64,000 nt of DNA, from contig JAPOVV010000110.1 of the NCBI GenBank assembly GCA_026707945.1, positions 186,001 to 250,000 on the forward strand, given 5' to 3'. The stretch's first letter is position 1. The number at the start of each line of letters is the position of its first letter. Below the pieces are notes generated by a model. The model was not told the DNA's origin, searched no databases, and saw only the letters and a list, made by a program, of their open reading frames with translations. Positions 17,975-28,004 of the stretch are shown one piece after another. Position numbers and translations under genes: made by a program. This DNA is from Gammaproteobacteria bacterium. Lineage in GTDB: Bacteria > Pseudomonadota > Gammaproteobacteria > Pseudomonadales > Azotimanducaceae.

Positions 17975-19717
17975 ATGAGCGTTTACTACAGTAAAGAACA
18001 AATAAACCAAGACGCGATCGCGGGCATCGATTACAAAGATTTAGTTGATGAGTTACGACTCCGTCCAGAGTCAGAAGACCTGATTTCTATCCAGGACATC
18101 CTCGACCTGTTCAACGGTGAAATTGCTATTGACGATCCAAGGATTGATGAGCTGCTATCACGCCTCGCTACGGACGGCTTCGCCATCGCTGAACCGGACG
18201 ACGAAATTGAGGCGCACCTCCAGAAGGCGGAAGCCAGCATTAGGGACAACGTGCATATCTACATGCGCGAGTTGTCAAAGCTGGACCTCCTTTCGCGCGC
18301 GGAAGAACTTGAGCTCGCACGTGCGCGCAATCAAGGCATGAGCGAAGTACTTTCGGCGTTGGCAACGATTCAACCTGTTGTTGAACGTGCGTACGCTTTA
18401 TTTGAATCGCACTTCAAGTCTGGTCGCCTCGACCGATTTGTCGCTGGCTATCTCGACGTAGTCGATGAATTGCCAAAGGTCAACGTAGTCGCAAGTAATG
18501 CACCGCGTGACACAAAAGGCAAGCCACCCAATCTCGATCAAGCGAAAGCTCGATTTAAGCGATTTACGATAGCGATGGAGACGTTTTTCGCCCAACCCAA
18601 GCAACGTCGTACGATGAACTCGCGCAAAGAACTTGAACACGCTTTTGGTTACTTCAAATTCACGATGCCGCACTATCTTGATTTTGTGCAATTGTTCAAA
18701 GCGAAGTTGGCTCCGCTAGAGTCAGCGCGCTCCAGATTGCGAAAGATCGTAGGAATGGCCGGCGTCTCGAGCAACGTGTACGCGAGCAACTTCGAGCCGA
18801 ATATCACCGGCCGTCGATGGCTGACATTGGTTGCGAAGCAACCAAAGCGAATACGAGACGCCTTAGCGCTTCACGCGAACAAGATCTCTGAATTGCGTTC
18901 GCAGGTTCGCGCCGTCGAAAAAGAACTCGGCCATAGTTCCGAGGAATTGCTACAGATCAGAAGTCGAGTTAAGAAAGGCGAGGCGCGGGTGAATGCCGCA
19001 ACCGAAGGGCTTGCGGTTGGAAATCTTCGCCTTGTTATGTCGATCGCGCAGAAGTTCAAGAATCGTGGTGTCGAGGAAGAAGATCTAATCCAAGAAGGGA
19101 ACGTAGGTCTTATTCGCGCTATCGAAAAATTCGACTACACGAGAGGATTCAAGTTCTCGACGTACGCGACGTGGTGGATTCGTCAGGCGGTTACACGTGC
19201 TCTAGGTGAATACGGACGTACCGTACGGTTGCCTGCCAATGTCAATCAAGACATGAAGAAGGTCTATCGTGCACAACGACAACTCACCCAAGAGTTTTTG
19301 CGAGAACCCTCCGCGGAGGAAATCGGCAAACGCATCGGTAAGACGGCTAAGCAAGTACGAGACGTGTTTAACTACACGCGCGAACTTCGTGGTCTAGACA
19401 CACCAGTCGGTGACGAGGACGACGGCACAACGTTTGGCAATATGATCGCGGATGAAACTGTCCGTTCCCCCGAGGACGAAGCAGTAGACGCTAGTCAGCC
19501 GTCGGTGATTGCTAAAGCCCTTGCTGTTCTCGACGCTCGTGAACAAATGGTGATGGCGATGAACTTCGGTATCAATCGGAATGACACGATGACGTTCACT
19601 CAGATTGCGAATGAGCTTCACGTGTCACGAGAGCGCGTACGTCAGATTCACATGTCGGCGTTGAAAAAACTTCGACTGAGTCCAATGTCGAAGTCACTTG
19701 AACCATATCTGCGATAA
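17975..19717 (+). CDS. RpoD-like sigma-70 factor, short paralogue A
   Basis: A 580-aa sigma-70 protein. It has an acidic N-terminal part resembling region 1.1, region 1.2 ([20 protein letters not shown], about residues 88-107) and a non-conserved region of about 200 residues. Region 2 starts near 347 ([13 protein letters not shown]) with the -10 melting/recognition helix [19 protein letters not shown]. Region 3 follows, and region 4.2 lies near 538-560 ([19 protein letters not shown]). The -35 contact residues RER..RQ and the -10 residues Q/T/R match E. coli RpoD, so it probably reads near-consensus promoters. The segment after region 2.4 differs from RpoD ([14 protein letters not shown] rather than [14 protein letters not shown]). 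It is most similar to paralogue C (25892-27619). A rho-independent terminator follows. Confidence 0.9.
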   Translation: MSVYYSKEQINQDAIAGIDYKDLVDELRLRPESEDLISIQDILDLFNGEIAIDDPRIDELLSRLATDGFAIAEPDDEIEAHLQKAEASIRDNVHIYMRELSKLDLLSRAEELELARARNQGMSEVLSALATIQPVVERAYALFESHFKSGRLDRFVAGYLDVVDELPKVNVVASNAPRDTKGKPPNLDQAKARFKRFTIAMETFFAQPKQRRTMNSRKELEHAFGYFKFTMPHYLDFVQLFKAKLAPLESARSRLRKIVGMAGVSSNVYASNFEPNITGRRWLTLVAKQPKRIRDALALHANKISELRSQVRAVEKELGHSSEELLQIRSRVKKGEARVNAATEGLAVGNLRLVMSIAQKFKNRGVEEEDLIQEGNVGLIRAIEKFDYTRGFKFSTYATWWIRQAVTRALGEYGRTVRLPANVNQDMKKVYRAQRQLTQEFLREPSAEEIGKRIGKTAKQVRDVFNYTRELRGLDTPVGDEDDGTTFGNMIADETVRSPEDEAVDASQPSVIAKALAVLDAREQMVMAMNFGINRNDTMTFTQIANELHVSRERVRQIHMSALKKLRLSPMSKSLEPYLR

Positions 19718-19737
19718 ACGCCAATTCTTCCTCTGCT

Positions 19738-19774
19738 AAGCCGGGGCTCGTGTTCACACGACCCCGGCTTTTTC
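19738..19774 (+). terminator. Rho-independent terminator of sigma gene A
   Basis: A GC-rich hairpin (AAGCCGGGG at 19738-19746, CCCCGGCTT at 19762-19770, with an inner CGTG/CACG) ends in a T-run, 21 nt after the sigma A stop. The mirror strand has an A/T-rich flank, so it may also serve the convergent monooxygenase gene. Confidence 0.85.
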
Positions 19775-19801
19775 TTGGCACCGACCAGTTCTCAAACTCA
19801 A

Positions 19802-21415
19802 CTACACGAATTCAAAACCCTCGTAGTCGCGCGATGCAATCTCGTTTATACGGGTTCGGTATTCAGGCGCACCGCCGAAATACACAAGATGGCGAACTCT
19901 GTCATGGCCATCGAGGTTTGAGTTGTATCCGTTAAACCAAGACTTAACTTCGTGAAACCAAAACGCTTCATACGACTCTTTCACATGTGCCGTCCACGCT
20001 TCTTCTGCATTCAGACTTGCTTCCACATGGTGGTAACCATGCACTCGCATGTATTTCAGCATCCGAATCGTCCAATCTACCGCATCTTCGATGCCTCGAG
20101 GGAAGTTCGTACCTACTGACGCACTTTGTGGTCCCGCCAGCGTAAAGAGATTCGGGAAACCTCGTGTCTGAAGTCCAAGATAGGTCTGAGGTCCATCAAT
20201 CCACTTTTCACGAAGGGTTCGAGATCCTTTGCCTTTTATGTCGATTCGATCGAATGAACCTGTGATCGCATCAAATCCAGTGGCATAGACGATCAGGTCA
20301 AATTCAAATTCGCGCTCACTCGTCTGTATACCAGTTTTCAATATCCGCTCAATTGGTGTCTCATTCAAATCTATTAGCTCGACGTTATCCCGATTAAAAG
20401 CTTCGTAGTAGTCCGTCTCTAGCGGTACCCGACGAGACCCAAACCCATGATCGATTGGAATCAACTTGAGTGCGACCTTTTGATCGTGCACGCGTTCACG
20501 AATTTTCGCAGCAATAAACTCAGAGTATTCCGCGTTCGCACTGGGATCAACTAGTACCTTGACAAAGTTCCCTAACCACTTACCAAATCCTGGCGACTGA
20601 TATAGGTTCTCCCAGAACTCTTCTTTCTCTTGAACGGACAAGCTGTCAAAGTCGCGACGATCCGGACCATGAAGAAATCCGCTTGGTGTTCTTGCACAGC
20701 GAGCAAAAATCTCTTCGTATTGCTCTTTGATTTGCGCCATTTCGTCCACATCAAGTGTCCCGTTATGAAGTGGTGCACACCAGTTCGGGCGGCGCTGAAA
20801 CACGGTCAAATGTCTAGCGATCTTCGCGACTTCGGGAATCAGCTGAACCGCTGTCGCACCAGTACCGATGACCGCTACAGACTTTCCATCGAGATCAACA
20901 CCTTCTCTCGGCCAGTGGTAGGTGTGGAATGACTCACCCCCGAATGTATCTAAGCCGTCTATCCGAGGGAGCGTTGGCGCTGACAACATCCCGATCGCTG
21001 TGATCAAAAAGCGTGTCCGTAGTTCGTCACCATCTTCTAACAAGATGTGCCAGCACTTTGTTGCTTCGTCAAAGCGAGCAGCTTTAACGCATCGACCGAA
21101 CTGCATACCTTGTCGTAGATCGAACCGATCGACCACGTGGTTTAAGTAGCGCAGTGTCTCTGGTTGGCTCGCGAATCGTTCCGTCCAGTTCCATTCAGCT
21201 AAGAGATCTTTCGAGAACGAATAGCCGTAGGAGTAGCTCTCCGAGTCGAAGCGAGCTCCAGGATATCGATTCCAATACCAGGTGCCACCTGGTCCGTCAC
21301 CTTTTTCAACTAACGTAACCCGCAACCCAATTTCACGTGCCCGGTACAGCATGTAGATTCCGCAAACACCCGCACCGATGATCACGACATCGTGTTCAAA
21401 GCTGTCTTTATTCAC
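19802..21415 (-). CDS. Baeyer-Villiger-type flavin monooxygenase
   Basis: A 537-aa class B flavoprotein monooxygenase. The N-terminal FAD Rossmann motif is IIGAGVCGIYM (G14, G16, G19). The Baeyer-Villiger fingerprint FxGxxxHTxxWP reads FGGESFHTYHWP near residues 157-168, and the NADPH Rossmann motif is VAVIGTGATAVQL near 185. These enzymes insert oxygen next to ketones, turning cyclic or linear ketones into lactones or esters with NADPH and O2. It sits alone on the minus strand between two sigma genes, an odd place for a catabolic gene. With the PhyH, LLM and thiolase/DUF35 genes it suggests ketone, steroid or terpenoid breakdown (inference). Confidence 0.9.
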   Translation of the reverse strand: MNKDSFEHDVVIIGAGVCGIYMLYRAREIGLRVTLVEKGDGPGGTWYWNRYPGARFDSESYSYGYSFSKDLLAEWNWTERFASQPETLRYLNHVVDRFDLRQGMQFGRCVKAARFDEATKCWHILLEDGDELRTRFLITAIGMLSAPTLPRIDGLDTFGGESFHTYHWPREGVDLDGKSVAVIGTGATAVQLIPEVAKIARHLTVFQRRPNWCAPLHNGTLDVDEMAQIKEQYEEIFARCARTPSGFLHGPDRRDFDSLSVQEKEEFWENLYQSPGFGKWLGNFVKVLVDPSANAEYSEFIAAKIRERVHDQKVALKLIPIDHGFGSRRVPLETDYYEAFNRDNVELIDLNETPIERILKTGIQTSEREFEFDLIVYATGFDAITGSFDRIDIKGKGSRTLREKWIDGPQTYLGLQTRGFPNLFTLAGPQSASVGTNFPRGIEDAVDWTIRMLKYMRVHGYHHVEASLNAEEAWTAHVKESYEAFWFHEVKSWFNGYNSNLDGHDRVRHLVYFGGAPEYRTRINEIASRDYEGFEFV

Positions 21416-21613
21416 GATACTTCTCTTGAGCTAGCCTCACTCAAAATTCGGACTCTACAGTTAGCGATTCTTCCACGAGTGAATTTTCCTCAACCCTCGT
21501 GTATAGCATTGATTACAGAAATCGCAACAATCTAATTGTGCGTGGAATGTTTTGTGAATACACTTTTAACATTCGCTTCTGCGCAAAATGTAGCGATCTA
21601 CTTGTTAACGTTT

Positions 21614-21650
21614 AGGAGGGTGGTCAAGCAACCATCCCGTCACACGTCGA
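21614..21650 (+). promoter_or_regulatory. Distant ribosome-binding site with intervening hairpin before sigma gene B
   Basis: A strong AGGAGGG (21614-21620) lies 30 nt before the only plausible start, ATG at 21651, much too far for normal spacing. Bases 21618-21624 can pair with 21631-21638 (GGGTGGT with ACCATCCC, one bulge). The hairpin could bring the site nearer the ATG or hide part of it, which would allow translational control. No ATG, GTG or TTG lies in frame between the site and the ATG. Confidence 0.35.
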
Positions 21651-23585
21651 ATGCCAAGTTCAGAAACTGACTCACAACTGACAACTTCTTTCGATAACAA
21701 GGACAACGCACCTACCGAATTAATCACTTTCCTTGAGCGAGCTCGCGAACAGGGCTACGTAACTTACGAGGAAATTACCGACTTTATTGATGTCGGCGAC
21801 GACGACAGCGACATCGGTCTCATTTTTGAAGAGTTCGTCGCAGATATCAAAGACGCCGGTATACGCGTATTCGAAACACCTCCTACCGAAGAAGATCTTC
21901 TTCAAGGTAATGATCCATCTACGAGCGATGACGATGAGCTTGAAGAAGAACAGCTCAGTGCCGCGCTCATCGCGATCGAGAAAAACGTTACAGGGCGAAC
22001 AACAGATCCCCTACGCATGTACATGCGCGAAATGGGTGCTGTTGGTCTGCTTACACGCGATGAAGAAATTGAGATCGCGCGACGACTAGAGTCAGGGATT
22101 AGCGACGAACTTGAAGCGCTAACCTATTTTCCCGGCGTCGTTGAATATGTCCTGAACGTGTATGAGGATGTCACGAAGCGAAAAAAACTCGGGGAGTTGC
22201 TCGTCGGATATCTTGATCCAATGGAGCATGTTCCTCAGGCTAAGCAAATAGACGCAAATACGCCTAAGGATCCAAGTCAAACGAATAAACGTAAAGGTCC
22301 GGATGTAGCTGAGGCAAAGAAGCGCTTCAGCCGACTCCGGAGATCATATCGCAAGGCACAGAAAGTCATCGCATCGCAGAAGTCTTGGCGCAGTGATGAG
22401 TCCGTAAAGGCACTAGCCGCGGTCGCACGAATCTTCAAGTTCTTTAAGTTCACGCAACCCCATCATGATCACCTGTGTGAGATGGCAGAGTTGTCATGGC
22501 AACGCATACGTCAACAAGAACGTGAGCTACGCAAACTCGTCAAGCGCTGTCGAATGCCGTTGGACGTATTCCAAAAGGAATTTGACGGAAAAGAATCGTC
22601 ATCCGCGTGGGTTAAGCGTCACATAAAAGCCGACCACTCATACAGTAAACGACTTGCGAAATACGAAGTAGAACTGATGCGCGCACATCGATGTATTCGA
22701 GAAGAAGAGATTGATCAGAGATATTCCGTCAACGCAATGAAGCGAAAGACGAACATACCGCGGGACCGACGCCTAATCACGGCGCACAATCAAACCACGT
22801 ATTCGTCTATCTGTGAGGTTCATCAGCGCGTTCGAGCCGGTCAAAAAATACGCAGCATCGCAAAAAACAACATGGTCGAGGCAAATCTCCGCCTAGTTAT
22901 GTCAATCGCTAAGAAATACACGAACCGTGGTCTGCACTTCCTCGATCTAATTGAAGAAGGTAACCTAGGCTTGATGAAAGCGGTTGACAAGTTTGAATAT
23001 CGCCGCGGCTTCAAGTTTTCCACCTATGCAACCTGGTGGATTCGACAGGCTATCACTCGTTCGATCGCAGACCATGCACGCACGATCCGCGTTCCTGTGC
23101 ACATGATCGAGACCATCAACAAGCTCAATCGCGTAACGCGACAGATGACTCAGGAACTGGGGCGTGAACCAAACTCGGAGGAGCTCGCGGAACGAATGGA
23201 AATCAACGATGATCGTGTGCGGCGAGTACAAGAAATCGGACGTGAACCAGTATCGATGGAGCGACCATTAGGTGAAGATGGCGACGCTACGATCGGCGAT
23301 TTCATTGAGGACAACAACACCAAGACGCCTATTGACGTGACCGCTTACGAAAACCTGCGAGACGTAATTGAAGTGATCCTTAATGAGCTAGATCCGCGCG
23401 AACGTCAAGTTCTTTGCATGCGATTTGGCATCGGCATGAATCAAGACCATACGCTTGAGGAAGTAGGTAAACAGTTCGACGTCACTCGGGAACGTATTCG
23501 TCAAATTGAAGCCACAGCGATGCGACGAATTCAAAATTCGTTGGCCGCACGCGTACTCGCAGAGGATTTCATACACCTGACTTAA
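21651..23585 (+). CDS. RpoD-like sigma-70 factor, long paralogue B
   Basis: A 644-aa group-1-type sigma factor with all RpoD parts. Region 1.1 includes [16 protein letters not shown] (about residues 30-45) and an acidic linker; region 1.2 reads [15 protein letters not shown]. There is a long non-conserved region with [12 protein letters not shown] and [12 protein letters not shown], and region 2 starts near residue 406 ([18 protein letters not shown]) with [19 protein letters not shown]. The region 3.2 finger is [11 protein letters not shown], and region 4.2 near 600 is [17 protein letters not shown]. Every DNA-contacting residue I can align equals E. coli RpoD. It is close to the rpoD at 28005 and lies 48 nt upstream of rpsU, so it may be co-transcribed with rpsU-dnaG. 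The C-terminal tail ([13 protein letters not shown]) is less RpoD-like. Confidence 0.92.
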   Translation: MPSSETDSQLTTSFDNKDNAPTELITFLERAREQGYVTYEEITDFIDVGDDDSDIGLIFEEFVADIKDAGIRVFETPPTEEDLLQGNDPSTSDDDELEEEQLSAALIAIEKNVTGRTTDPLRMYMREMGAVGLLTRDEEIEIARRLESGISDELEALTYFPGVVEYVLNVYEDVTKRKKLGELLVGYLDPMEHVPQAKQIDANTPKDPSQTNKRKGPDVAEAKKRFSRLRRSYRKAQKVIASQKSWRSDESVKALAAVARIFKFFKFTQPHHDHLCEMAELSWQRIRQQERELRKLVKRCRMPLDVFQKEFDGKESSSAWVKRHIKADHSYSKRLAKYEVELMRAHRCIREEEIDQRYSVNAMKRKTNIPRDRRLITAHNQTTYSSICEVHQRVRAGQKIRSIAKNNMVEANLRLVMSIAKKYTNRGLHFLDLIEEGNLGLMKAVDKFEYRRGFKFSTYATWWIRQAITRSIADHARTIRVPVHMIETINKLNRVTRQMTQELGREPNSEELAERMEINDDRVRRVQEIGREPVSMERPLGEDGDATIGDFIEDNNTKTPIDVTAYENLRDVIEVILNELDPRERQVLCMRFGIGMNQDHTLEEVGKQFDVTRERIRQIEATAMRRIQNSLAARVLAEDFIHLT

Positions 23586-23633
23586 GTTCGATTACTGCAT
23601 AAAATTACGCGCCCTAAAAATCTGAGTCAATAC

Positions 23634-23849
23634 ATGCCCTCAATTAAGGTTCGAGACAGCGAATCATTCGACTTGGCGTTGCGAAGATTTAAGCGGGCGT
23701 GCGAAAAAGCAGGGATTTTGTCTGAAGCACGTCGTCGCGAGTACTACGAGAAACCAACAACCGTTCGTAAGCGCAAGGAAGCGGCGGCAAAGAAACGTCT
23801 ACAGAAGAAAATTAGTCGCGAAGCACGTCGATTCGAGAGACTCCACTAG
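23634..23849 (+). CDS. rpsU: 30S ribosomal protein S21
   Basis: A 71-aa very basic protein matching S21 over its full length ([21 protein letters not shown] at the N-terminus, [10 protein letters not shown] in the middle, KKxxRxARRFERL at the end). S21 sits on the small-subunit platform and helps initiation. It is the first gene of the classical macromolecular-synthesis operon rpsU-dnaG-rpoD, here preceded by a sigma gene at only 48 nt. Confidence 0.97.
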   Translation: MPSIKVRDSESFDLALRRFKRACEKAGILSEARRREYYEKPTTVRKRKEAAAKKRLQKKISREARRFERLH

Positions 23850-23955
23850 TTACGAAATCCACTATTTCCAGCCGTATTAGTAAAAAAGATTGACTTTTCG
23901 TATCGCTCACTTTTAGCTCGATCAACCTACTGTCCTGCCTTATAACTACACGGCA

Positions 23956-25716
23956 ATGGCGGATTTTCCTTCAAGTCGATCTGGCCAATTTGGCCGCGAG
24001 TTCCTCAATGATCTAACGAATCGCATTGATGGACCAGCATTTTTAAGTAGGTTTCTCAAAGTTGAGAAGAGTGGTGATCGCTACCGCGCCTTATGTCCGT
24101 TCCACAAGGACAGCAAACCTTCGATGTATATTCGCGACGATGGCAGTTTTTATTGTTTCGGCTGCCAGAAGAAAGGTTCCGTTTTTAACTTTCTTATGGA
24201 ACAAAATGGCGTTAGTTTCCCTGACGCCGTCAAGGACGTCGCACAGTTTCTCGGCGTGCCGTTACCTGAACGCCCCGGCTCCGTTGGACTAACGAAGGAG
24301 CAACGCGCACTCCTCGATGTGCTCCAAAAGAGCGCTTTGTTTTTCAGTCGCCAACTCGAACACGCCGGTAGCAATACCATAGTTAAGAAATACCTCGTTT
24401 CACGCGGCTTTGACCGAACAGCAGTCGAAAAATACCAAATAGGTTTCGCACCCAATGCATGGACCAGTCTAAAAGAACACTTAGCCGATACCGAGGAACG
24501 GACGCTGATCGATGCGGACGTATTGGTTGACAATCAGGATCGAAATTCTGTTTACGACCGCTACCGCAACCGATTGATGTTCCCAATACGCAACCGTCAA
24601 GGCGACGTTGTTGGATTCGGCGGTCGGACACTCGACGACAGCGTCGAGCCGAAGTACTTGAACACCAAACAGACCAAGGTATTCTCAAAAAGTCGCGAGC
24701 TCTACGGTCTATTTGAAGTACTGAATATCGACCGACGTCCAAAACGCCTATTACTCGTCGAAGGTTACACGGATGTCGTAGCTCTATCTCAACATGGAAT
24801 TCCCTACGCCGTTGCTGCGCTGGGCACAGCGTCAAATGACTCGCACTTCCGCACCATGTTCTGGTTCACTAATGAAGTCATTTGTTGCTTCGATGGCGAC
24901 GATGCGGGCCGAACGGCCGCCAAAAGAGCGCTCGAATCGGCTTTAGCGGCGTTGACTGATGAAAAAACCGTAAAGTTCATGTTCTTACCTGAGGGAGAAG
25001 ACCCTGATAGTTTTGTGCGCTCTAACGGTAAGACCGCGTTCGAGGACTTTGTCAACAACGCACAACATGTCGCCGACTATTTCGTCGATTCGGTCCTCGA
25101 AACTAAGGATCGTACGTTCGCGAGTATTGAGCAAAAGGCACGATTCGTGGATCGCGCAAAATCGTTGATTCAAGGAATAAAGCACGATTCCTTTCGCGTA
25201 ATACTCGCACAGGAAGTTGCCCAATGCTTCCCAGACGATGTCAACATGCAGCAGCTCCTTGCGCCTGTATTTTCGGTACGCGGACCTGAGACACCATCAT
25301 CCATTGACACATATGACGACGATTGGTCTGAAAGAGAACCCGACTCACAGCAATCTGGCCGTTTTTACGATGAGATAACCACCCGTCTACGAGTGAGTCA
25401 ATTACTGTGTGCACATCGGATTTGGAGAAGTCTGACGACCCATCGTGAACTTCTGCATCGGCTTGTTGAGGTAGCGAACGATCATCCTATGACGCGGCTC
25501 TGGTCGGCGATCGATCGATACGGATTTTCGGAAGTTAGTGGGCTTATCGCCTCGTTCCAAGGCGACGAGTGGTTTGTTAGGTATCTCAACGAAGTGTATG
25601 ACCGTTCCAATACACAAGCGATGGTTGAACCTGAAGAAACACTTGAACAGTTCGTCGACGGTGTTGAGGCATTCCTCACGTCGATAGAGAAAGACATAGA
25701 ACGAAAAACAATTTAG
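23956..25716 (+). CDS. dnaG: DNA primase
   Basis: A 586-aa bacterial primase that makes the RNA primers for replication. The N-terminal zinc-binding domain has CPFHKDSKPS and YCFGCQKKG (Cys/His ligands near residues 49-78). The RNA-polymerase domain includes DRYRNRLMFPIRNRQGDVVGFGGR, and the Toprim metal site follows (LLLVEGYTDVV near 263, then FDGDDAGRTA near 313). The C-terminal 140 residues form the divergent DnaB-interacting part. Length agrees with E. coli DnaG (581 aa). Order rpsU-dnaG is conserved; the next gene is an extra sigma factor rather than rpoD itself. Confidence 0.97.
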   Translation: MADFPSSRSGQFGREFLNDLTNRIDGPAFLSRFLKVEKSGDRYRALCPFHKDSKPSMYIRDDGSFYCFGCQKKGSVFNFLMEQNGVSFPDAVKDVAQFLGVPLPERPGSVGLTKEQRALLDVLQKSALFFSRQLEHAGSNTIVKKYLVSRGFDRTAVEKYQIGFAPNAWTSLKEHLADTEERTLIDADVLVDNQDRNSVYDRYRNRLMFPIRNRQGDVVGFGGRTLDDSVEPKYLNTKQTKVFSKSRELYGLFEVLNIDRRPKRLLLVEGYTDVVALSQHGIPYAVAALGTASNDSHFRTMFWFTNEVICCFDGDDAGRTAAKRALESALAALTDEKTVKFMFLPEGEDPDSFVRSNGKTAFEDFVNNAQHVADYFVDSVLETKDRTFASIEQKARFVDRAKSLIQGIKHDSFRVILAQEVAQCFPDDVNMQQLLAPVFSVRGPETPSSIDTYDDDWSEREPDSQQSGRFYDEITTRLRVSQLLCAHRIWRSLTTHRELLHRLVEVANDHPMTRLWSAIDRYGFSEVSGLIASFQGDEWFVRYLNEVYDRSNTQAMVEPEETLEQFVDGVEAFLTSIEKDIERKTI

Positions 25717-25891
25717 TCTATCGTGTTTAGTTGACACGATGAATCTACCAGAATCAAAACGGACTGAGGGTATCTATGGCCGATGTATCGACCTAGCAAA
25801 TTCAAGTGCTCCAATGTTCGAGTTTAGCTGAATCCGTTAGATAATTCGAGAAATTGAGACGTGTTTGCGTGTCTCACCCTAAGCGTGTCGG

Positions 25892-27619
25892 ATGCGTGAG
25901 TGGAACTGTTCTTACATGAAGACCTTTGAACAGGCAGTAGATCATCTAAGCCAATATGTGGCTGAGGACGGACGTCTCTCGATGATGGACATTTGTGCGT
26001 TCGCCCGTTTACACACAGATCTACACGATGAACAGTACACTGATCTAGCACATCGTCTGATTGAGATCGGTATCGATGTATACGACTTCGAGAGTGACCA
26101 AGAAGCACAGATCGTCGAAGAGATCGAAGAGCGTGAACGAGGATCGATTCGTGAGAACACGCAAATCTACATGAGGGACGTAGGCGAATTCGACCTACTC
26201 TCTCGCGACGATGAACTAACGTATGCGCGAGCAATGAATCAGGCGATGAGCGAGGCTCTTGCAACGATCGCGCCAGTAAAGTCAGTTAATCTTCAATGTC
26301 GCAAATTGATTACATCTCACGTAGAAAAGGGTCAGTTAAACCGCCTTTTTGCGGGATTCTTGGACCACGTCGAAGATCTACCCGAAGTTGAGCGACCTAC
26401 AGCCAATGGAAACAACACCGAACGAGAAGATTCGTTGGATCCTGAACTCATTAGGCGTCGAATTCAGCTGTTTGAATCCGTGTCGGACGAATACTTCGGA
26501 CTACCAGTAAATAAACGTACAAATGAGCAGCAAATAGCAGTAGAGGAATCCTTTCGGTTCTTCAAATTCGCAACGAATCACTATACGTCTCTTCTTGATA
26601 CCTTCAAAGCGGTCGTGCGTTCGATAGAAAGTGCAATTGCTCGCGTTAGATCTATCTGTCTTACGGCAGGCGTCTCAGACCCTATGTTTCTTGAACGTAT
26701 TTTTCCTCACTTAACTACGCTTCGACTTTCTGAAGTTATCGCCGATTTTCCAGAAGAAATACAAACTTATCTAAAAGCTCACATGCACGTTTTCGATCGA
26801 GTGGATCGGAGTTTGAAAACTCTGGAAAAGCAATGTGACTTGTCGTACATCGAGCTACTTGAACGCGATCAACTTCTCAACAGTGCAATTCGAAGATTCC
26901 GCGAAGCCAAAAATGGCTTAGTTTCCGGCAATCTACGGTTGGTCATGCGCGTTGCCCAAACATATAGCAATCATGGTGCCCTCTTGCTTGACCTGATTCA
27001 GGAAGGCAACCTTGGGCTAATTCGAGCAGCAGAAAAATATGACTACACTCGTGGATTTAAGTTCTCCACCTACGCAACCTGGTGGATTCGGCAGGCGATA
27101 ACGCAAGCGCTGAATGAATTTGGACGTACAGTAAAACTCCCCGCAAGTCTTACGCAAGCGATTCGCAGTGTCGGTCGCGCAAAAATGCGATTAACACAAG
27201 TACTCGGACGGGACCCAAAGCTGGGTGAGCTTGCTGAAGATACCGGACTAAGCGTTCAACAGGTTCGCGATGTCCTGCTCTATGAACACAACGCCATCTC
27301 AATCGACGAACCCAACAACGATGAGGACGATACGACGTTGGTAGACACCCTCATAAGCGAGAGCGTTCCATCACCCGAGCAGTTGGCACTCGAACAAGGA
27401 CTTCGAGATGCGGTCGAGTTGACACTAGCGGACCTTACGACTCGAGAAACACAAATCCTGTCACTGCGTTACGGAATCGGAAGAACGTCCGATATGTCGA
27501 CTGCGGAGATCGCACGGGAACTAGGTATCTCTAGCAATCGGGTGAGACAGATCACAGTTAAAGCGCTTCGTCGCCTTCGCCAACCACGCTATACGCCTTT
27601 ACTCGAACCTTACCTTTAG
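25892..27619 (+). CDS. RpoD-like sigma-70 factor, short paralogue C, with altered -35 helix
   Basis: A 575-aa sigma-70 protein related to paralogue A (shared IYMR.....DLLSR..EL..ARA.NQ.MSE in region 1.2 and a C-terminal LEPYL). Region 2 starts near residue 346 (GNLRLVMRVAQTY), with [19 protein letters not shown]; the Arg of RpoD ITRS is Gln here. Region 4.2 near 535-557 reads LGISSNRVRQITVKAL. The residues aligned to E. coli R584 and E585, which contact the -35 element, are Ser548 and Asn549, so -35 recognition is probably changed. The region 3.2 finger is also divergent (EPNNDEDDTTLVDTLI). The start may instead be the ATG at 25916 (eight residues shorter); neither has a good ribosome-binding site. 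It lies between dnaG and rpoD. Confidence 0.9.
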   Translation: MREWNCSYMKTFEQAVDHLSQYVAEDGRLSMMDICAFARLHTDLHDEQYTDLAHRLIEIGIDVYDFESDQEAQIVEEIEERERGSIRENTQIYMRDVGEFDLLSRDDELTYARAMNQAMSEALATIAPVKSVNLQCRKLITSHVEKGQLNRLFAGFLDHVEDLPEVERPTANGNNTEREDSLDPELIRRRIQLFESVSDEYFGLPVNKRTNEQQIAVEESFRFFKFATNHYTSLLDTFKAVVRSIESAIARVRSICLTAGVSDPMFLERIFPHLTTLRLSEVIADFPEEIQTYLKAHMHVFDRVDRSLKTLEKQCDLSYIELLERDQLLNSAIRRFREAKNGLVSGNLRLVMRVAQTYSNHGALLLDLIQEGNLGLIRAAEKYDYTRGFKFSTYATWWIRQAITQALNEFGRTVKLPASLTQAIRSVGRAKMRLTQVLGRDPKLGELAEDTGLSVQQVRDVLLYEHNAISIDEPNNDEDDTTLVDTLISESVPSPEQLALEQGLRDAVELTLADLTTRETQILSLRYGIGRTSDMSTAEIARELGISSNRVRQITVKALRRLRQPRYTPLLEPYL

Positions 27620-28004
27620 ACGAAAAACAGAGCTCATACGTTTCATATCCGATTTAGCACAATGTTTCCTCGTTGTCCACTAACACGCTAATGAAATAAT
27701 ATGAAGGTTAGTTTTTTTAGAATCTCATATTCAGCTCTACGTCTCTTCTTGAACAGAATTTCATATAAAAATAATCGAATAAGCGCGTCTTACCGTATCC
27801 TCCTATTCGCATTTTCGATATCGGTACAAACCGAGCTTTAACGCAACAACTTGCGAGTCTCACAGACTCGCGAACTCCGTTCGCTGCCCGTCGTCCGATC
27901 GAGTAAGCGCTGATTATGTTTCAAATTGGTGCACGAAATACCTATCACACATATTGACATTTTCATTCTTAAAATAGCGCCTCTTCTCCGAACCGTTTTT
28001 ACGC
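27620..28004 (+). other. AT-rich intergenic region upstream of rpoD with tandem hairpins
   Basis: A 385-nt gap between paralogue C and rpoD. It contains a perfect 8-bp hairpin (GCGAGTCT at 27853-27860, AGACTCGC at 27864-27871) immediately followed by a second one sharing its last bases (GCGAAC/GTTCGC, 27870-27884). A consensus-like TTGACA occurs at 27954-27959, but no matching -10 lies 16-18 nt further on. A T7 run occurs near 27710. I see no ribosome-binding site before the rpoD ATG. A 46-codon frame at 27701-27841 is not convincing. Confidence 0.4.

Noticed and set aside
17703-17978. A 91-codon frame with an AGGAG-overlapping GTG ending in ATGA overlap with sigma A
   Set aside because: Its translation is rich in Ser, Arg and Cys with no recognisable pattern, and it lies in a hairpin-rich leader; not called as a gene, only noted.
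27701-27841. A 46-codon frame upstream of rpoD
   Set aside because: No ribosome-binding site, very AT-rich, no family resemblance.
27954-27982. TTGACA as -35 of an rpoD promoter
   Set aside because: No acceptable -10 at 16-18 nt; the nearest TAAAAT is only 10 nt away.
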